Origin: Phorcus lineatus
Taxonomy: Eukaryota; Mollusca; Gastropoda; Trochida; Trochidae
DNA: 64,000 bases
Direction: 5' to 3'
Assembly (NCBI GenBank): GCA_921293015.1
Contig: OV121097.1
Coordinates: 29,423,429 to 29,487,428, forward strand
The position numbers and the translations under genes are program-made. Below the pieces are notes generated by a model, which worked only from the letters and a program-made list of their open reading frames with translations, ran no database searches and was not told the DNA's origin. Shown here piece after piece: positions 9,870-21,938 of the stretch; position 1 is the first letter of the stretch; every line of letters begins with the position of its first letter.

Positions 9870-12800
9870 CTGAAAAAAGGAAGAAATAATTGTTTCAGGT
9901 AGCTAACTTGGGCTTTGCTCATTCATTTCAAGAGTAAGACGACTATTTACAGATTTAGTAAAGGACATTTTGTACATTAATAACTATTCTGATATTAAAC
10001 TTTAGTTCTTCGGCTTTTCGTAAATAAGAAGGATTGTATGGAAATCATTTTCCCAAAGGTTGAAAGTGTTTTAAAGATTGTTCTTTATGTTATACTTGAA
10101 ATCACCGAGAAAACATTTATGCTGCCTCTATATCTATAAAGATAAACTCTGCTATGTTACGGTATTGAAACTTTGGGTCGTTTAAATATCTTAAACGGGA
10201 ATGTGATTTGGTCCATTGGGTTTGGACTTTTTTCTTATCGCGACCTCCCTCTTTGTTATTAAGAATTGCTGTTTCAAACAAAAATTTATTTTATTGTCGA
10301 CTTGCCGAAAATGCATGTGTAGTTCCTAGAGTGCCAAATATCTAATATTTGAAATATATTTGAATATCTAAAATGTTCACCAAATGTATTAAAGAGCCAC
10401 TCCGTGAGTTGTTGGAGTCACATATGCCAAACTTAATCAGTTGTGTCATTTAATCGCTAAGCATCGACTGTTACCAAAAAGACACATTTTAAAGCTTATT
10501 GGTTTTTTACAGTGACAATATTAAGGTAGAACGTCGCAGTTATGATCGAAAACCGGACAGTGGCGCGCGTCAAATAGTCAAACGTAATTTCTGATACTTT
10601 ACTAAACAGCCAGGAGGTCAGTTAAGGAGTTGATAGTGTTTGTCAGGTTATATAACTAGTATCCATGTATATTGGACCTGATATCTACACCTCTGTGCAT
10701 TTAAAAGGTTGTTTTAAGATTTTTTATGGAAAACTAGTATTTGTCATAGATAATGTCTTAAGATGTTTTGATTTTATATCACCACATATGACATTTCGGC
10801 TCGTATCAAAGGTAAATAAAATGTTATGAAAATCACGAAGTGGCTGTTTAACATAAAAAAAATCAGTAACCACTAACCGAACTTTAATATGCAAAAATAC
10901 AAAAATATGATATGCACAAGTACCAAAATAATATTCATAACATGAAAGTTTCTCAATATGAACAACATTCCATGCTCATTGGATTGCCCATAAGTCTGTT
11001 CATGCAAAGGGCGACAACTCACCCCCTTGTGTCCATCTATCCGTTTTGGCAAAGCAGGTGTCTCTACATGTCGTTTTCCCCACCCAGGAATCTGTGACTT
11101 TACCGTCGGCGGTACAGTGGGGATTCCTCCAACTCGACCCTCCGCTGTTACAGTCATAACAGGCGATGTTCAGTGGGGGACGGGTTACAACTGGGTCTAG
11201 AAAAAAATGATATTATTTCGTTAATTTATGCAGATGTAATTTTTTACTCGGATAAAGAGTTGCCCTGAATGCTGAAAAGGGAACTAGACGTTTGACTTTT
11301 TGCAGCAAATACGTTTTTATAAAAGTTTATCAAATATAATTTTTAAAATTTATTTCAGAGCAGAAAAGACCAGAATATCTATTAGAAAACCTGTCAATCA
11401 AGAAGTATAAATAATGGAAATAGGACTTCTCACAAATTGCTCAGCAAGTCTGAATCTACGCCATTTGATTGTCGATAATGTAGATAGGAATAACTGATGC
11501 GGTCACATACCCTCATCTCCCTAGGCTTTATGTTTATAGGATCCAGGGTCATAAAGCAACCCCCCCCCCCCCCACCCCCCCACCCCTTCGCATGAAAATA
11601 CTGTACTGAAATTATCCACCCCTGAGTTTTTTAATGAAACAGTTACCTAGTGAAACAGCTTGATAAGAGATGTGGACATATGTATTTTGTGAGGCTTATA
11701 TCAAAACGGTCCCTTTCAGTGCATGCTAAGATATTTGAATTTAAAATTTCTCAGGACACCTTCCCTCCCAGTTGACTGTGAACACGTAAGTGTTAGCTAG
11801 CAGATGATATTGCAAGCTAATTTCATCAACAGGTCATGTAAAAGGTCTATTGAGAGGCTCGCATGTACAATCGACGTAGCAGTTTCATTGGCCTAAATAA
11901 ATCAAGGGCGGGTAATTAAGATTTTCCTGGTGATGTTTCCCAGGGGTGAATGTGTATCGGACCAAGGATGGGAAGCCTAGAAAAGCACGGAAACTTGAGA
12001 AGCAGGCAATCTGAAGGCGTAGTGTACAAATGGACAAATTATAACAATTTAAGATGGCAGCGTTGCGCTTACAAACCTGGGCATCCAAATTTCTGTCTCT
12101 CTTTGTGGGTTGTGACTTTAACGAACTCCATCAGTACCTCATGAGCTAGTTGGTCACAAAGATCTAAAATACTCGTCTTTAGACAGTCATAGTAGACGGT
12201 GTAGGCACTAGAAGGAAATATCATTTATGATAAATATTGGTCAACCTAAAAGTAGATGTTAGTTACATATATTTCAATTCAAAATTGAACACGTTGACAC
12301 GTTATTACGAATATGATATACGTCTGCATCCCAAAAGTTAGTTCAACAACTTGTGACTCAGTGCAAATATTTTTACAAATGATCAAACTTTATGCATATT
12401 TAGAAAATAAAATTGATATTATTATCATTGGATCATGAATAACTGGTGCAACTTTTAATACTTTGATAAAGGGGTTTAAAATCATAACTGAAAGTGACAT
12501 GGAATATTTGTGTTAGTTTATGCCAAACGTTTTCAATGGTGGCACTTTATTGAGAATTACTGAATTTTGTTGATCACCTTTTTTGACGGCAATGCATTTG
12601 TAGAAATATCGAATTATGGTCGAAAATGAACTGCGGTCTGTCCCGCCAATTCATCAAAGTATTTTTGGAAGCTTATTCAATATACACAGAACGACAAATA
12701 ATGTTTGGTAAAAGTATTTGATGGCTTATTTACTTATAAATGGAGTGAAGTCCCAAATGCAAAATTTGCTAAGCTGGAAGCGCATGTAAAATCTTCACGT

Positions 12801-15800
12801 GCATCATCAACTTGTAGTTTCTGTTTATATACACACACAACCGTATAAACGATCTTTTTTTTTCACTATCAATAACCATATATTTGTCACTTTAAGATTG
12901 CTATAAACGTCGATGGAGATTATATGAATAGTTGTTTGGTCGATGTATAACATTTTTTATACAATCTAAGCGAATTTAACCTTCGTAACTATACCTGGCT
13001 GTGCCTTATCAGCATCATAATTTTTTATTAAGAAATAGAACTTCTGAATTGAGATCAGTGATAGCTTTCCACACGTTTTGCTTCAACAATATAGTCCATG
13101 CTCCATTCTTCCTTATTATAATTTATCGCATTTGAGGGAACTCATATCGGCAGGGGTTCGTTTAAATACAATGCCGTTATTGTGATTTCACGTCATTAAC
13201 GATGCTATGACGTTGCGTTCAAACATGCATTTTTAATTTTAATGAAAAAAAAGTATATTCGAGCCCAAGACACACCATGTACATGACAATTTTGCCTATA
13301 GATGTCAGTATACCCTCGCTCTCGCTCTCGCTCCGATATTTAGGCACTCGTGTCGAAAATATTGTATGTCATGGCCACTAATGAATATCCTGTAGAATAT
13401 ATGTAAGAATTTTGTGATCAGGTTTCGTCTTACCTGCACATTTGTCCTGGCTGCAAAGACGTCATGGGAACGGAACATTGGTTTATAGCTGATGTCACAT
13501 TCTCCTTGGTCCAACATTCGCCGGTTGCAACAATTTCTGAAAATTTAGAATAAATTAGAATAATTTTTGGAAGAAGTGTTTGCAGCGTTAGACCTAACAA
13601 TTTTTACGTTCGAAACCAGCCAGAGAACAGAACCGACTTCCGAATAACCTCCAAACATCTAACATATCCATCCAAGTGCTTTGGGAGTCAACGTTCTTCA
13701 ATATACACATGGAAGAAAGTATTGCAACATCAGTTTTCAATTGGTTTCTTCATGTGTTCTGAAACCAACAGGGTTTCCAAGTGATTCAATGCTGTTCTGA
13801 TAAATACAATACCAAACTGGATTGGAATCAACGACGTCAAGAACAGTTCAGAGCCTTGTTAGTGAATCATTTCAGCAGCCATTTTAGATTATTGAGGTTA
13901 CTCCTACTGACGACTTTCTGACGTGTGTTAGGTGTTAGCACCCACAGTCACCTCTACTCACCGGAGATTGATGTTACAAAAAAACAACATTTTGACTATG
14001 ACATTTGCCTGTTTTGCAAAGGTAACGGCTTTGACTGTTCTTACTGGGGGTATTTACGGAAATGTTTGGTGCTTCATATCAGAGGTTGTTAAAATTTGAA
14101 AAAAAATTATTACGGTTTTCCGTTTGATCTAATATCAATACTTTGGTTCTTAATAGTCATGCAATATTTTTACAGATGAAATCATACATGCAAAGTCAAG
14201 ATGTTTTAAACAATAACACTGATTTTTGCATGATCATGCATGCTTTACTGAACTATGACTAAACACCGGTTTAACGTTGCCCTGTTGACAACATCGATTC
14301 TGTTATGGACAGGTGCGTATATATGTAAGCAATCATTTAACTTACTATCATGTCCCTCTCCACAGGTGTAGTTAAAGACATCGTAGTTGAGGTCATCGGC
14401 GGCTGTGTTGATGCATGTGGCAGTTGTGTTTTCATAGCAGGTTTTAAAACTTTCAAAAAGCCTGTTAAAAGGAAAATAGTTATGTAATATGGAAACTTAA
14501 CTTGAATTGCCTGGAGGCAAAAATGATTACATTTTATACATGTTATTTAATCTAATTTTAAACTAATCAAATTTAAAAATTCAGAAAATTTTGCGTTTAT
14601 GTATAAAGTGAATTGGATAAATCAGATTAATAACTTCATTCATATGAACTTAACATATCTGCAATTTATATTTCGCCCACAATGTCATAACTCCGATAAC
14701 ATTTGATTTATAAGTCGTGCACGTGCCCTCACCAGTCTTGGCTGAGAGAAGATTGGAAATGTATACGCACTGATAATCAGCCTTAAATCGAAAAAGAATA
14801 TCTTTCATATGGTAATCTTTATTTGATACGTACTTAACTACGTGCTGATTTAATTCCATTTCATCTCATTTCGCTTGTATAGAAACGCAGGGACAAGTTT
14901 CGAACTGATATTAATGAGATTGGTGACAACCAATCCTTTCTATGATAAGCCAGCGCAAGCCATGTAAAAATTCAGAATGCGTCAAATTTACAAATAAACT
15001 AGTTCCATGAAAAAAAATCAAAACTATAACTGTCCTAATTAAAAAGTCCGATATCAAATTTGACTCATTTCCATATCATACTTATTATAACATTTGTCCA
15101 CTCGTGGCTTAATAACCTGTAGTATTTGATTTGTCTTCACTTTGTTCGGAGAGAATACTTTTGACCCAAACTCACCCAACTATTAAAAGTTAGGGTACAT
15201 GATAACTACTTTTCATTTTCATTTTCATTTCTTCTGGTTCGAAAATAAGCTAAAATCGCTCGAGGTTGAATCTTCATTAGTGTCTGTTATGTATTCTCTT
15301 TTCTTAGAGATTGGGCTTTAATCAAAACGTACCCTCATTTTAAAATTTTGGGTTCATAAGAAGCTAATTTTTATTTCCATTTTCGGGCGTTTTCAAATAA
15401 TAAACCTCCTCTTGAGTCTCATTCAACTTTAGATTTCGTCTTATATCGGACAGAAGAATTGTGATGAAAACAATCACATAAATAAGTAACGGCAAAATGG
15501 TTCTACTTACGGACAGGTCGTGGCGTATGACAACAACGTAACGTTAGTTTGCGAGAAAGCGTTACAAAGGCCGTATCGACAATCTCTAGGGCACGTTTCC
15601 GACGAACCTGAAACATATGATATGAAATATGATAAGATATGAGATTAAAAGATATTAGCGAGGTAAACAGTTAATACTATCATAAATTTACATCCTATAT
15701 TTATGCAAAAGAGAAACTGCTGTGCGTTTTCTGCAGTGTTGTGCTTGAAAATGTACGCAATCGACAACCAATTCCTTTTTTTACATATAAAACATTATAT

Positions 15801-16803
15801 ACATATTTTACATTATAGTTTATACACTTCACTGTTTGCCTTGACATGTTTTACAAGTTAGTACGAAAAATCCTCAAGATTGTGTTATAAACTCTCAATA
15901 TGAACGATGAAATTCAACTTTGTGTAGAAACATCATTAACACAAAGGCATGAAGAGCGTGAGACGGGTAGTGTTTAAATGCAGGGTTTGAGAGCGTTTGA
16001 AGAAAAAAGCGTTATCTAATGTTAAACTAATGGAAGAATACTATACAGTTTCTTACTTTGACCTTTGTGGAAGTGTATAATTTATATTTACGTTCCTTAT
16101 TTTCCGAATGTTTCATTAAATACTTTGGGATATTATACTATAAAACGGATTTCGAGTTTAGAGAGCGGTATCATCGTGATTGGTCTTTCACGAACCTATC
16201 ACTCCTAATGTATTTTCTATCTCATATGAAAAATAAGAAATTCCCGAATATTTTTAAATAATATTAGTCAAACATTCATAAACTTTAAAACCAGGTGAAA
16301 TTATTTTGTGAAGAATGACAACAATATTAAAATGGTTCAAAGAAAACGTGTCTTGTCAATACTTTCATATACATTCAAATTTTCATCTAAAGAGTACTGG
16401 ATTTGAGATGGATTCTGCCTCGCTTGGATTTATTATTTTTCTTTACGAGGAATCTAAGACATTATATCACGTCAAATATCTGAATCAACACTAACGAAAT
16501 AAAGGCATTTTAAAGTTTTCACGAATTTTAAAATCATATATTATTTGTCTTTGTTATAACAATATTTATCTAAATTCTAAAATATTCGAGAACGAAGTAT
16601 CTGTTTGATTTCAATCTAATTTTACACTGTAAATATCAAACAAGGTGTTTAACTTCATATTCTTATACGAACACCTAGAAGTATGTGAAATTTATATACG
16701 GATATATAGATAAACATGATTACTTACCCGATGACTGCACATAGTACAGTGTCATTAGAAACACAGCGGCTAAGATATCCTGCCCGAACATTCTCCGTAG
16801 CAT
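9718..16803 (-). CDS. Paralog A: secreted cysteine-rich protein with C-terminal LU (Ly6/uPAR, quiver-like) domain, 7 exons, 282 aa
   Basis: Seven exons (16728-16803, 15511-15607, 14346-14461, 13434-13536, 12077-12207, 11023-11196, 9718-9869) join to 849 nt with no internal stop and phases 1,2,1,2,1,1. Residues 1-25 are a signal peptide (basic start, hydrophobic core I-L-A-A-V-F-L). Residues 31-172 hold two cysteine-rich modules with the patterns F-K-T-C-Y and Y-Y-D-C-L. Residues 187-273 form an LU domain beginning C-Y-D-C and ending C-C-F-C-D-x3-C-N. Sequons lie at N47, N69, N88 and N109. There is no hydrophobic tail for a GPI anchor, so the product is predicted to be secreted and soluble. 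The LU call rests on cysteine spacing. The N-terminal modules recall DUF19/T20D4.11-type repeats but I cannot assign them. The function is unknown: LU proteins bind receptors or channels. Paralog B at 21790-31771 is its tandem copy. Confidence 0.85.
10389..10851. mobile_element. TTAA-flanked MITE, family 1 (copy in intron 6 of paralog A)
   Basis: TTAA at 10389-10392 and 10848-10851 flanks inverted ends AGAGCCACTCCGTG and CACGAAGTGGCTGT. The body is about 85-90 percent identical by eye to the copy at 26636-27111. There is no coding capacity. It lies just below exon 6. Confidence 0.8.
11023..11196 (-). CDS. Paralog A exon 6: fingers 1-2 of the LU domain
   Basis: The exon is 174 nt, as in paralog B, with acceptor tttctag and donor gtgagttg. 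A proline-rich hinge (R-P-P-L-N-I) leads into C-Y-D-C (187-190), then Cys202, Cys218 and Cys222. By eye about two thirds of the residues are identical to paralog B exon 6, making this the best conserved part of the protein. Confidence 0.9.
11560..11586. repeat. Poly-C tract with two interruptions
   Basis: C14-A-C7-A-C4 lies in intron 5 of paralog A. Confidence 0.85.
12077..12207 (-). CDS. Paralog A exon 5: second cysteine module, C-terminal half
   Basis: The exon is 131 nt, as in paralog B, with acceptor ttctag and donor gtttgtaa (a weaker donor). It encodes S-A-Y-T-V-Y-Y-D-C-L-K (residues 131-141), Cys148 and the closing F-G-C-P at 171-174. The predicted secondary structure is helical with few prolines. 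Confidence 0.88.
12560..12760. repeat. Diverged fragment related to MITE family 1 (intron 4 of paralog A)
   Basis: It carries the weaker block order gaattatggtcgaaaatgaa, then aagcttattcaatatacacagaacgacaa, as in the element at 19560-19700. No termini are visible. Confidence 0.35.
13311..13336. repeat. CCCTCGCTCTCGCTC motif, site 2 (intron 4 of paralog A)
   Basis: taccctcgctctcgctctcgctccga has one extra TCGCTC unit; the right stem is decayed. Confidence 0.5.
13434..13536 (-). CDS. Paralog A exon 4: second cysteine module, N-terminal half
   Basis: The exon is 103 nt, as in paralog B, with acceptor tttcag and donor gtaagacg. It encodes T-G-E-C-W-T-K (residues 101-107), then Cys117 and Cys130 and sequon N109-V-T. 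The T-G-E-C-W-T core is identical in the paralog. The longer open frame on this strand from 13517 to 13305 is out of phase and is not the product. Confidence 0.88.
14346..14461 (-). CDS. Paralog A exon 3: first cysteine module, C-terminal half
   Basis: The exon is 116 nt, exactly the length of paralog B exon 3, with acceptor aacag and donor gtaagtta. It encodes L-F-E-S-F-K-T-C-Y (residues 59-67), further cysteines at 74 and 91, and sequons at N69 and N88. Confidence 0.88.
15511..15607 (-). CDS. Paralog A exon 2: first cysteine module, N-terminal half
   Basis: The exon lies between acceptor tttcag and donor gtaagtag. It encodes Cys31, 35, 40 and 57 and sequon N47-V-T. The stretch A-F-S-Q-T-N-V-T-L aligns with V-F-S-Q-V-N-I-T-L of paralog B. 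Cys40 has no partner in paralog B, where the position is Thr. Confidence 0.85.
16728..16803 (-). CDS. Paralog A exon 1: signal peptide
   Basis: The ATG at 16803-16801 opens a 25-residue leader with two Arg near the start, a hydrophobic core and a small-residue end (V-Q-S-S-G). This is a typical secretory signal with probable cleavage near residues 24-26. The donor gtaagtaat follows at 16727. A second in-frame Met is residue 5; the first is preferred because it keeps the positive N-region. Confidence 0.85.
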
Positions 16804-16910
16804 TCTCAAAGAAAATTAGGTCTTTAAGTGACGTTACTAAGGCCTTTCTGAAGACGGCACAAACTGTATCAGATACAATTCAATAATGAAGTTAATTCAC
16901 ATTTTGGTAG

Positions 16911-16917
16911 TTTTATA
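16911..16917 (-). promoter_or_regulatory. TATA box candidate of paralog A
   Basis: On the minus strand this reads TATAAAA, about 110 bases upstream of the paralog A start codon. Paralog B has a TATA-like box at almost the same distance. The position is consistent with transcription starting near 16885 and a short 5' leader. This is motif evidence only. Confidence 0.45.
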
Positions 16918-17499
16918 CTTCACAAAACGCCAAGAGCATCCTTGAAGGGGTTTCTATATATCACCCCTCGGGGTATGTGTTCGTTATTACCTACTTATCT
17001 TTACAGCGTTACATCTTCCAGTGATTTTTATCATTACGGATAGGTAATCTTATGAATTGAGCTTATACAATGAAAATAATTTAATACAATGATTTAGCTT
17101 TAGCTGAAAGCAAAATTTAATGCAGATGTGAGTATAATCCAAATGTTCAAGAACCTGTTTATGGTTTCAGGATTCTATCTATCAAAATATGATGCTGAAT
17201 ATCAAACATCATCATAACTTACATCATTATTTTGATGTAATTAATTAAACGTATTCGGCTTGTAATTGTAGGCATTTTCAATGTTATAGTTATCACGAAA
17301 ACTTCTCACAAAACAAATCTCATAAGAACTCCATAAATTTGTTTAAAACTGTATAATACATTTATCTATCAATGTATTTTCTATCAAACCAAATCCTCAA
17401 ATTGTTTTGTTATGTTTAATCATGTTAAATGATATTCAATCCATAATCAAAGAAGATATTTCATTAATGATAATTGTACAACCAACTATATTTTTCTTA

Positions 17500-17720
17500 T
17501 GAACAGCAATGCTGGTTTTCAATTTATGCCAAACGTATTATTTTCAGAAGGTCTCATCGTCTCATTAATCAGCTGCATCATTCGTAGTTGTAGAGAAATA
17601 ATCAAGTTGCAAGTGAAAAAACGTTGGTGGCCATTTTTGTATGAACACCTTTTTATCACTTGAGATAGGGAAATAGTTTCTCAAAGATTAACCGATCAGG
17701 GTACCTATTATTTTTTTAAA
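17500..17720. repeat. Internal fragment of MITE family 3, inverted
   Basis: The blocks aatttatgccaaacgtatta, cagaaggtctcatcgtctca and gtggccatttttgtatgaac match the reverse complement of the 37059-37402 interior. The terminal repeats are lost. Confidence 0.6.
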
Positions 17721-18040
17721 AAACGCGCTTCTTGGGATAAAAAAAACTCCATTGTCTCTTTATTTGTTTAAAATGCGTGCTTCTGAACCTTAAGCACGGT
17801 AGCACGTTTTGGATATTCCGTTTCTTCAAAGGGTCCTTATTCAAGTTATGAAAATTGGTATCTTTACCTTAAAGATAACCAAAAGTATCTACTGATTAAA
17901 AGATACTGTAACAGTGGTTTTTAGTTTTAATGAGACAATTTCATCTAAAAATGCGAGCAAAAGTGTTTTTATGAGAAAGTGTTTGCTGCAACTGCATTAA
18001 CGAACGATATTTTGCCTCGAACAAGTCTCCGTTCCACTGC

Positions 18041-18670
18041 TTAAAGGCACTAGTGCACGCTTTTACGGTTTAAATTGGCTATTTTAAGGTTTAAGAGGAC
18101 TAATGCAATCACTTCAGCTTTCTACCGATGCAATGAAATACTTAAAATTCTTTACAAGTGACCTGCAATCAACAATGAAAAAATTTAGACACCCGCTGTC
18201 GGCTTGGACATATAACAAATCTAAGGTTAGCTGTGCACAAAACGGATAAATTATAGACAGTTGAAAGCGGCTGAACACTGATTATGTGCAGCTGTTGTAT
18301 TTACCTAAACTCTGAACTGATAACAAATAATGAATTATGTTTTATGAAAGCAATGTTGTAAATAAACCGACTTAATAACACAGCATTAGCATTGCTATTA
18401 GATTGACCAAAGCGGATGCCGTTTCCGCTTTTTTGGTTATAAGTAAAATCTTAATATTTCCGATATCGTAGTTCATGCGGATTTATTGTAACGTAACATT
18501 AAATACTTCCGGTCTTTAAAAATCAACTTTACTACCTGAATACGTAAATATTCGTTAAATAACTTACGAGGTAGATTATTTGAGTGAGGTTCTTGAATAA
18601 TGTCGAGAGATATGCAGTATCTGTGCATTCGTTGTGTTAAAGAAATATTGGTGTGCACTAGTGCGTTTAA
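18041..18670. mobile_element. TTAA-flanked MITE, family 2
   Basis: The ends are TTAAAGGCACTAGTGCACGC at 18041-18060 and GTGTGCACTAGTGCGTTTAA at 18651-18670, 18 of 20 bases complementary, with TTAA outermost. It is 630 bases. The open frames inside are short and have no known domain. Confidence 0.7.
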
Positions 18671-19479
18671 AAGCAATGGTTTATTGGAAAATGTTTTCCC
18701 CGTTGCATGGACAGGTTTCAAGATTTTATTTTATTTGTTGGAGGGAATTGTATGATTTTGTAGCTACTTATAACAGCAAATACCCAAAATCACAAACACA
18801 AGCCAAATGTCAATTTAAGTTAACCAAAACCAATTTTCCCAAACAATTCAAACTTTTTTTGTCAGTCATCGTTCACTAAATCTGAATAAAAGATGTTTTG
18901 AATGTAAACTTAAGAAAAGGTTTGTTTTAATTTTTGCACATGAAACATTAAGTTTCTCGAATCGTGTTAGCTTGATAAGCATATAAAAAATTGTAAATCG
19001 AGTGTTTTACTTATTTACCATAGAATTTTCTAAATAGAGTTGCCTTACTTTTATCAACGTGTATACAAAATGTATTGTTTGCAACACAAAAACGACATTT
19101 AAGACCATTACAGAGACTTTCGATTTCCGATACGCCATCTTGTTTTTTGTATTCAGTTTTAAAAACGTCGCAGCACTAAAATGTCGCACATGATAAAGAT
19201 TAAATATTTGTACTGATAGCACGTACAAGTTACAAGTGGCTAGTAACTAGACATATCAGAATTTCTTTAACTATGCCTTTAATTTCCGAAATATTTCATT
19301 TAATTGTTCTCCTTTTGAATTTATGCACGCTATTCTTTGTCTCAAGTTAAATTCTAGAACAACCTAAATCCTTTCCAGAATTACATATCAGCATATTGCG
19401 TAATAATCATGATTTGATTACATATGTCTGAAAGGGGCACAGAGCACATTAATGTCGTAAACGTTATAAATATAAACTT

Positions 19480-19710
19480 CATAACGTGCTACTTGATCTA
19501 GATGTAGCGGTTCTGTACAATCATACGTATCACGATCAGTTTAGTCAATCAACAAGTAAAAGTCGACATAAGTGACCGAAAACCGGACAAAAGTGCGCGG
19601 CATTGACTTAGACGTAATTATTTTTTAAACTTATACAGCAGACACAACGACAAGAATAGGTTGGTTGTGGCTGGCAGATCATTTATTTTAAATGTAAATT
19701 GGACACAGAA
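19480..19710. repeat. Diverged fragment related to MITE family 1 (spacer between paralogs)
   Basis: The blocks gtgaccgaaaaccggacaaa, gcgcggcattgacttagacgtaatt and cagacacaacgacaagaataggttgg match the family body and the 150-440 fragment better than the intact copies, suggesting a subfamily. Confidence 0.5.
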
Positions 19711-19764
19711 TTTCTACTTATTTACATTTATATGGCCGTAAAGTAATATCATAATTTTGGCACT

Positions 19765-20018
19765 TAACAAAGACGATTTGAACCTTACTCAGGATATGAA
19801 TATTTAGAAAGGGGATTTGAACCTATCTCGGGATATGTAAGTTTAGAAAAGCGATTTTTCTTAACTAAGGATATGTATCTGTAGAAAGGCGATTTGAACC
19901 TTACTCGGGATATGGAAGTTCAGACTAAAGGCGATTTGAACCTTACGCAGGATATAAAACTTTGATTTGATCCATAACTCTAGATATATGTAGCTTAAGA
20001 AAGGTGATTTGAACCTAC
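19765..20018. repeat. Minisatellite, about six units of 41-48 bp
   Basis: The unit core gcgatttgaaccttactcgggatatg is followed by a variable link ending in tagaaag. It lies in the spacer between the paralogs. Confidence 0.75.
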
Positions 20019-20126
20019 TGGTATTTCGGAACATTATTTGTTTAAATTACTCTGTCGCACTTTAAACAGGACTGCATCACCGAATTCCCACAATGCTACA
20101 TTGTATTATCGAACTCGTTGACCCAT

Positions 20127-20138
20127 CCCCCCCCCCCC
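20127..20138. repeat. Poly-C tract (12)
   Basis: An uninterrupted C run lies in the spacer between the paralogs. Confidence 0.8.
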
Positions 20139-21013
20139 TTAGACATTTGTGTTTCTCCAACATGGTTTGATGTATCCGCCCAAGTTATGTAATATCTAAT
20201 CGTTTGATCATTTCTCAGGGTCATCTGGTACTGTTCCCAGGTTCATCTGAATACCCACCCGACACCTCGGGTCATTTTGTTTAACCTCCTACGTGTATGT
20301 ATGGACACAAACGGGACCTACTTCACTTTCGTCTTCTGCCAAGTTATTTCGATATATGATAATAATACACGTTATTATAAATATGTAATCTTCGTGACGT
20401 AAATATCTTAGTTTCATCTTTTACTTGTAAGCCAATCTAACTAATATCTCGATGTGAAATCTGATAAATATACACTTTTATTTGCTTTAGTGAAAGATTT
20501 GTTTTTAAAAATCTATATTTATGTCATATGAGTAGATGTATATAATGTACTATTTGTATTTTTGTTCCAAAACTAATTTCCCTTAATCAGTGTTCTTGAT
20601 TGCTTTAGATTTCATTATTCAAATATACAGTGTATAGATACAATAATATAGAACTAAATGAAATAAGATTTCATCGTAGAAGAATTCTTACTTTCGAAGA
20701 GGACAGAAATTAGTTTATTGGTGTGAAAATGCTGGGGCAATCATTTCCGGTCAGATAATAACTAAATACCTTAAATAGAATAATTCCACTACTCTTTCAA
20801 TCAGTACAAAAATATTCACTTATTGAAGTTTTACTTCAAAGAAGATCACTTAATGTACATAAGATTTTTAAAGATGACCCATCTGTATCTTGTTAGGGTC
20901 AACACGATCCCAACTAAAATCCGTAATTCCAATAGGTAAGGGATACTATTAATTTAGTAATCAATATTCAATACAAAGATCAAAAAGACATGTATAGTCG
21001 TGCTAAACCAAAT

Positions 21014-21780
21014 TGTTATGTGACATTGTATCATAATTATATCATGAGCAATAACCGAACACTTATTTTTTTGGGTTGATCTAAACGTGTTCAATAGCGG
21101 GCCTTGCCTTTAGAGAATATTGGTGTTTAATTGAAGAGAGCTAGACTTCCATACTTTTTTCATATTGAACGAAACTCATACCAAATCGATTTTGTCAGTT
21201 CCCAACGCAACAAAAGTTTGTTGAACTTTTGTCTTGCAAAAATGAAGATGTACTTAAAGGCATAGCTATATACTTAAAAAGAAATATGTATGCATGAAAT
21301 TAAGATCGCACACCAACATGTTCATGTACATTAACATTAGTATAAATTGAACACTATTTTTGAATTTGTACTCTGGGCCACGCGGCCTCCAATGCTGAAT
21401 AAAATCTCTCTTTCATATTGAGGGTAAGGAAAACAAACAAGTTTATTTCTATTATGCTTTATTGACAGTAGTGACTAGGATTGCGAATGAAAAAAAATAT
21501 AAACAAATTAACAGAAAAACTTATTCCCATTACAATCATAATTACAATAATCCACAAATAATAATAAGGTTTCAGGGACTATTTTGTGTTGAAATAAATG
21601 CAAAAGTAAACTTACCCAAAACAAAAAAGGAATCAGAAGTTATATAATAGTTATTCTAAAAACACATGAGGAAAGTTAAAATGATTTACATGTTAAAAAC
21701 AAAATGTTATGTGACATTGTATAATAATTATAACATGAGCAATAACCGAACACTTTTTTTGGGTTGATTTTAACGTGTTC
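21014..21780. repeat. Pair of about 80-bp direct repeats flanking 610 bp downstream of paralog B
   Basis: Copies at 21014-21094 and 21706-21780 share gttatgtgacattgta, catgagcaataaccgaacac and ttgggttgat, then aacgtgttcaa. The second copy ends nine bases before the stop codon of paralog B. The intervening DNA has no recognised gene. Confidence 0.75.
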
Positions 21781-21789
21781 AAAATTGCG

Positions 21790-21938
21790 TTATAGATAAT
21801 CAGTCATAGACATGTTGTTACACCTGGGACCGTCACAGAAACACCAAGTTTCCCCCTTAAAAACGCGACATCCAAAGCGCGGCAGGGGGCGAGGATACTC
21901 GTCGGGTAGGAATTGGGGAGCACACCCTCGATAAGCGA
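21790..21938 (-). CDS. Paralog B exon 7: finger 3 of the LU domain and stop
   Basis: The acceptor gtttcag is followed by Cys230, Cys248 and the W-C-F-C-D-x3-C-N closing motif (256-265), then a short polar tail and TAA at 21792-21790. The 3' untranslated region runs directly into one copy of an 80-bp direct repeat (21706-21780). Confidence 0.88.

Larger units (their letters stand above)
16920..21013. other. Spacer between paralogs A and B
   Basis: It holds MITE fragments, the family 2 MITE, and the 41-48-bp minisatellite. No third copy of the LU gene is found: no C-Y-D-C or T-G-E-C-W block on either strand. Confidence 0.6.

Noticed and set aside
13305..13517. 70-codon open frame on the minus strand
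   Set aside because: It is out of phase over paralog A exon 4 and runs into the TCGCTC motif; not the real product.
19007..19228. 73-codon minus-strand frame with a hydrophobic run
   Set aside because: No splice support, no homology to the LU genes, and AT-rich composition; chance frame.
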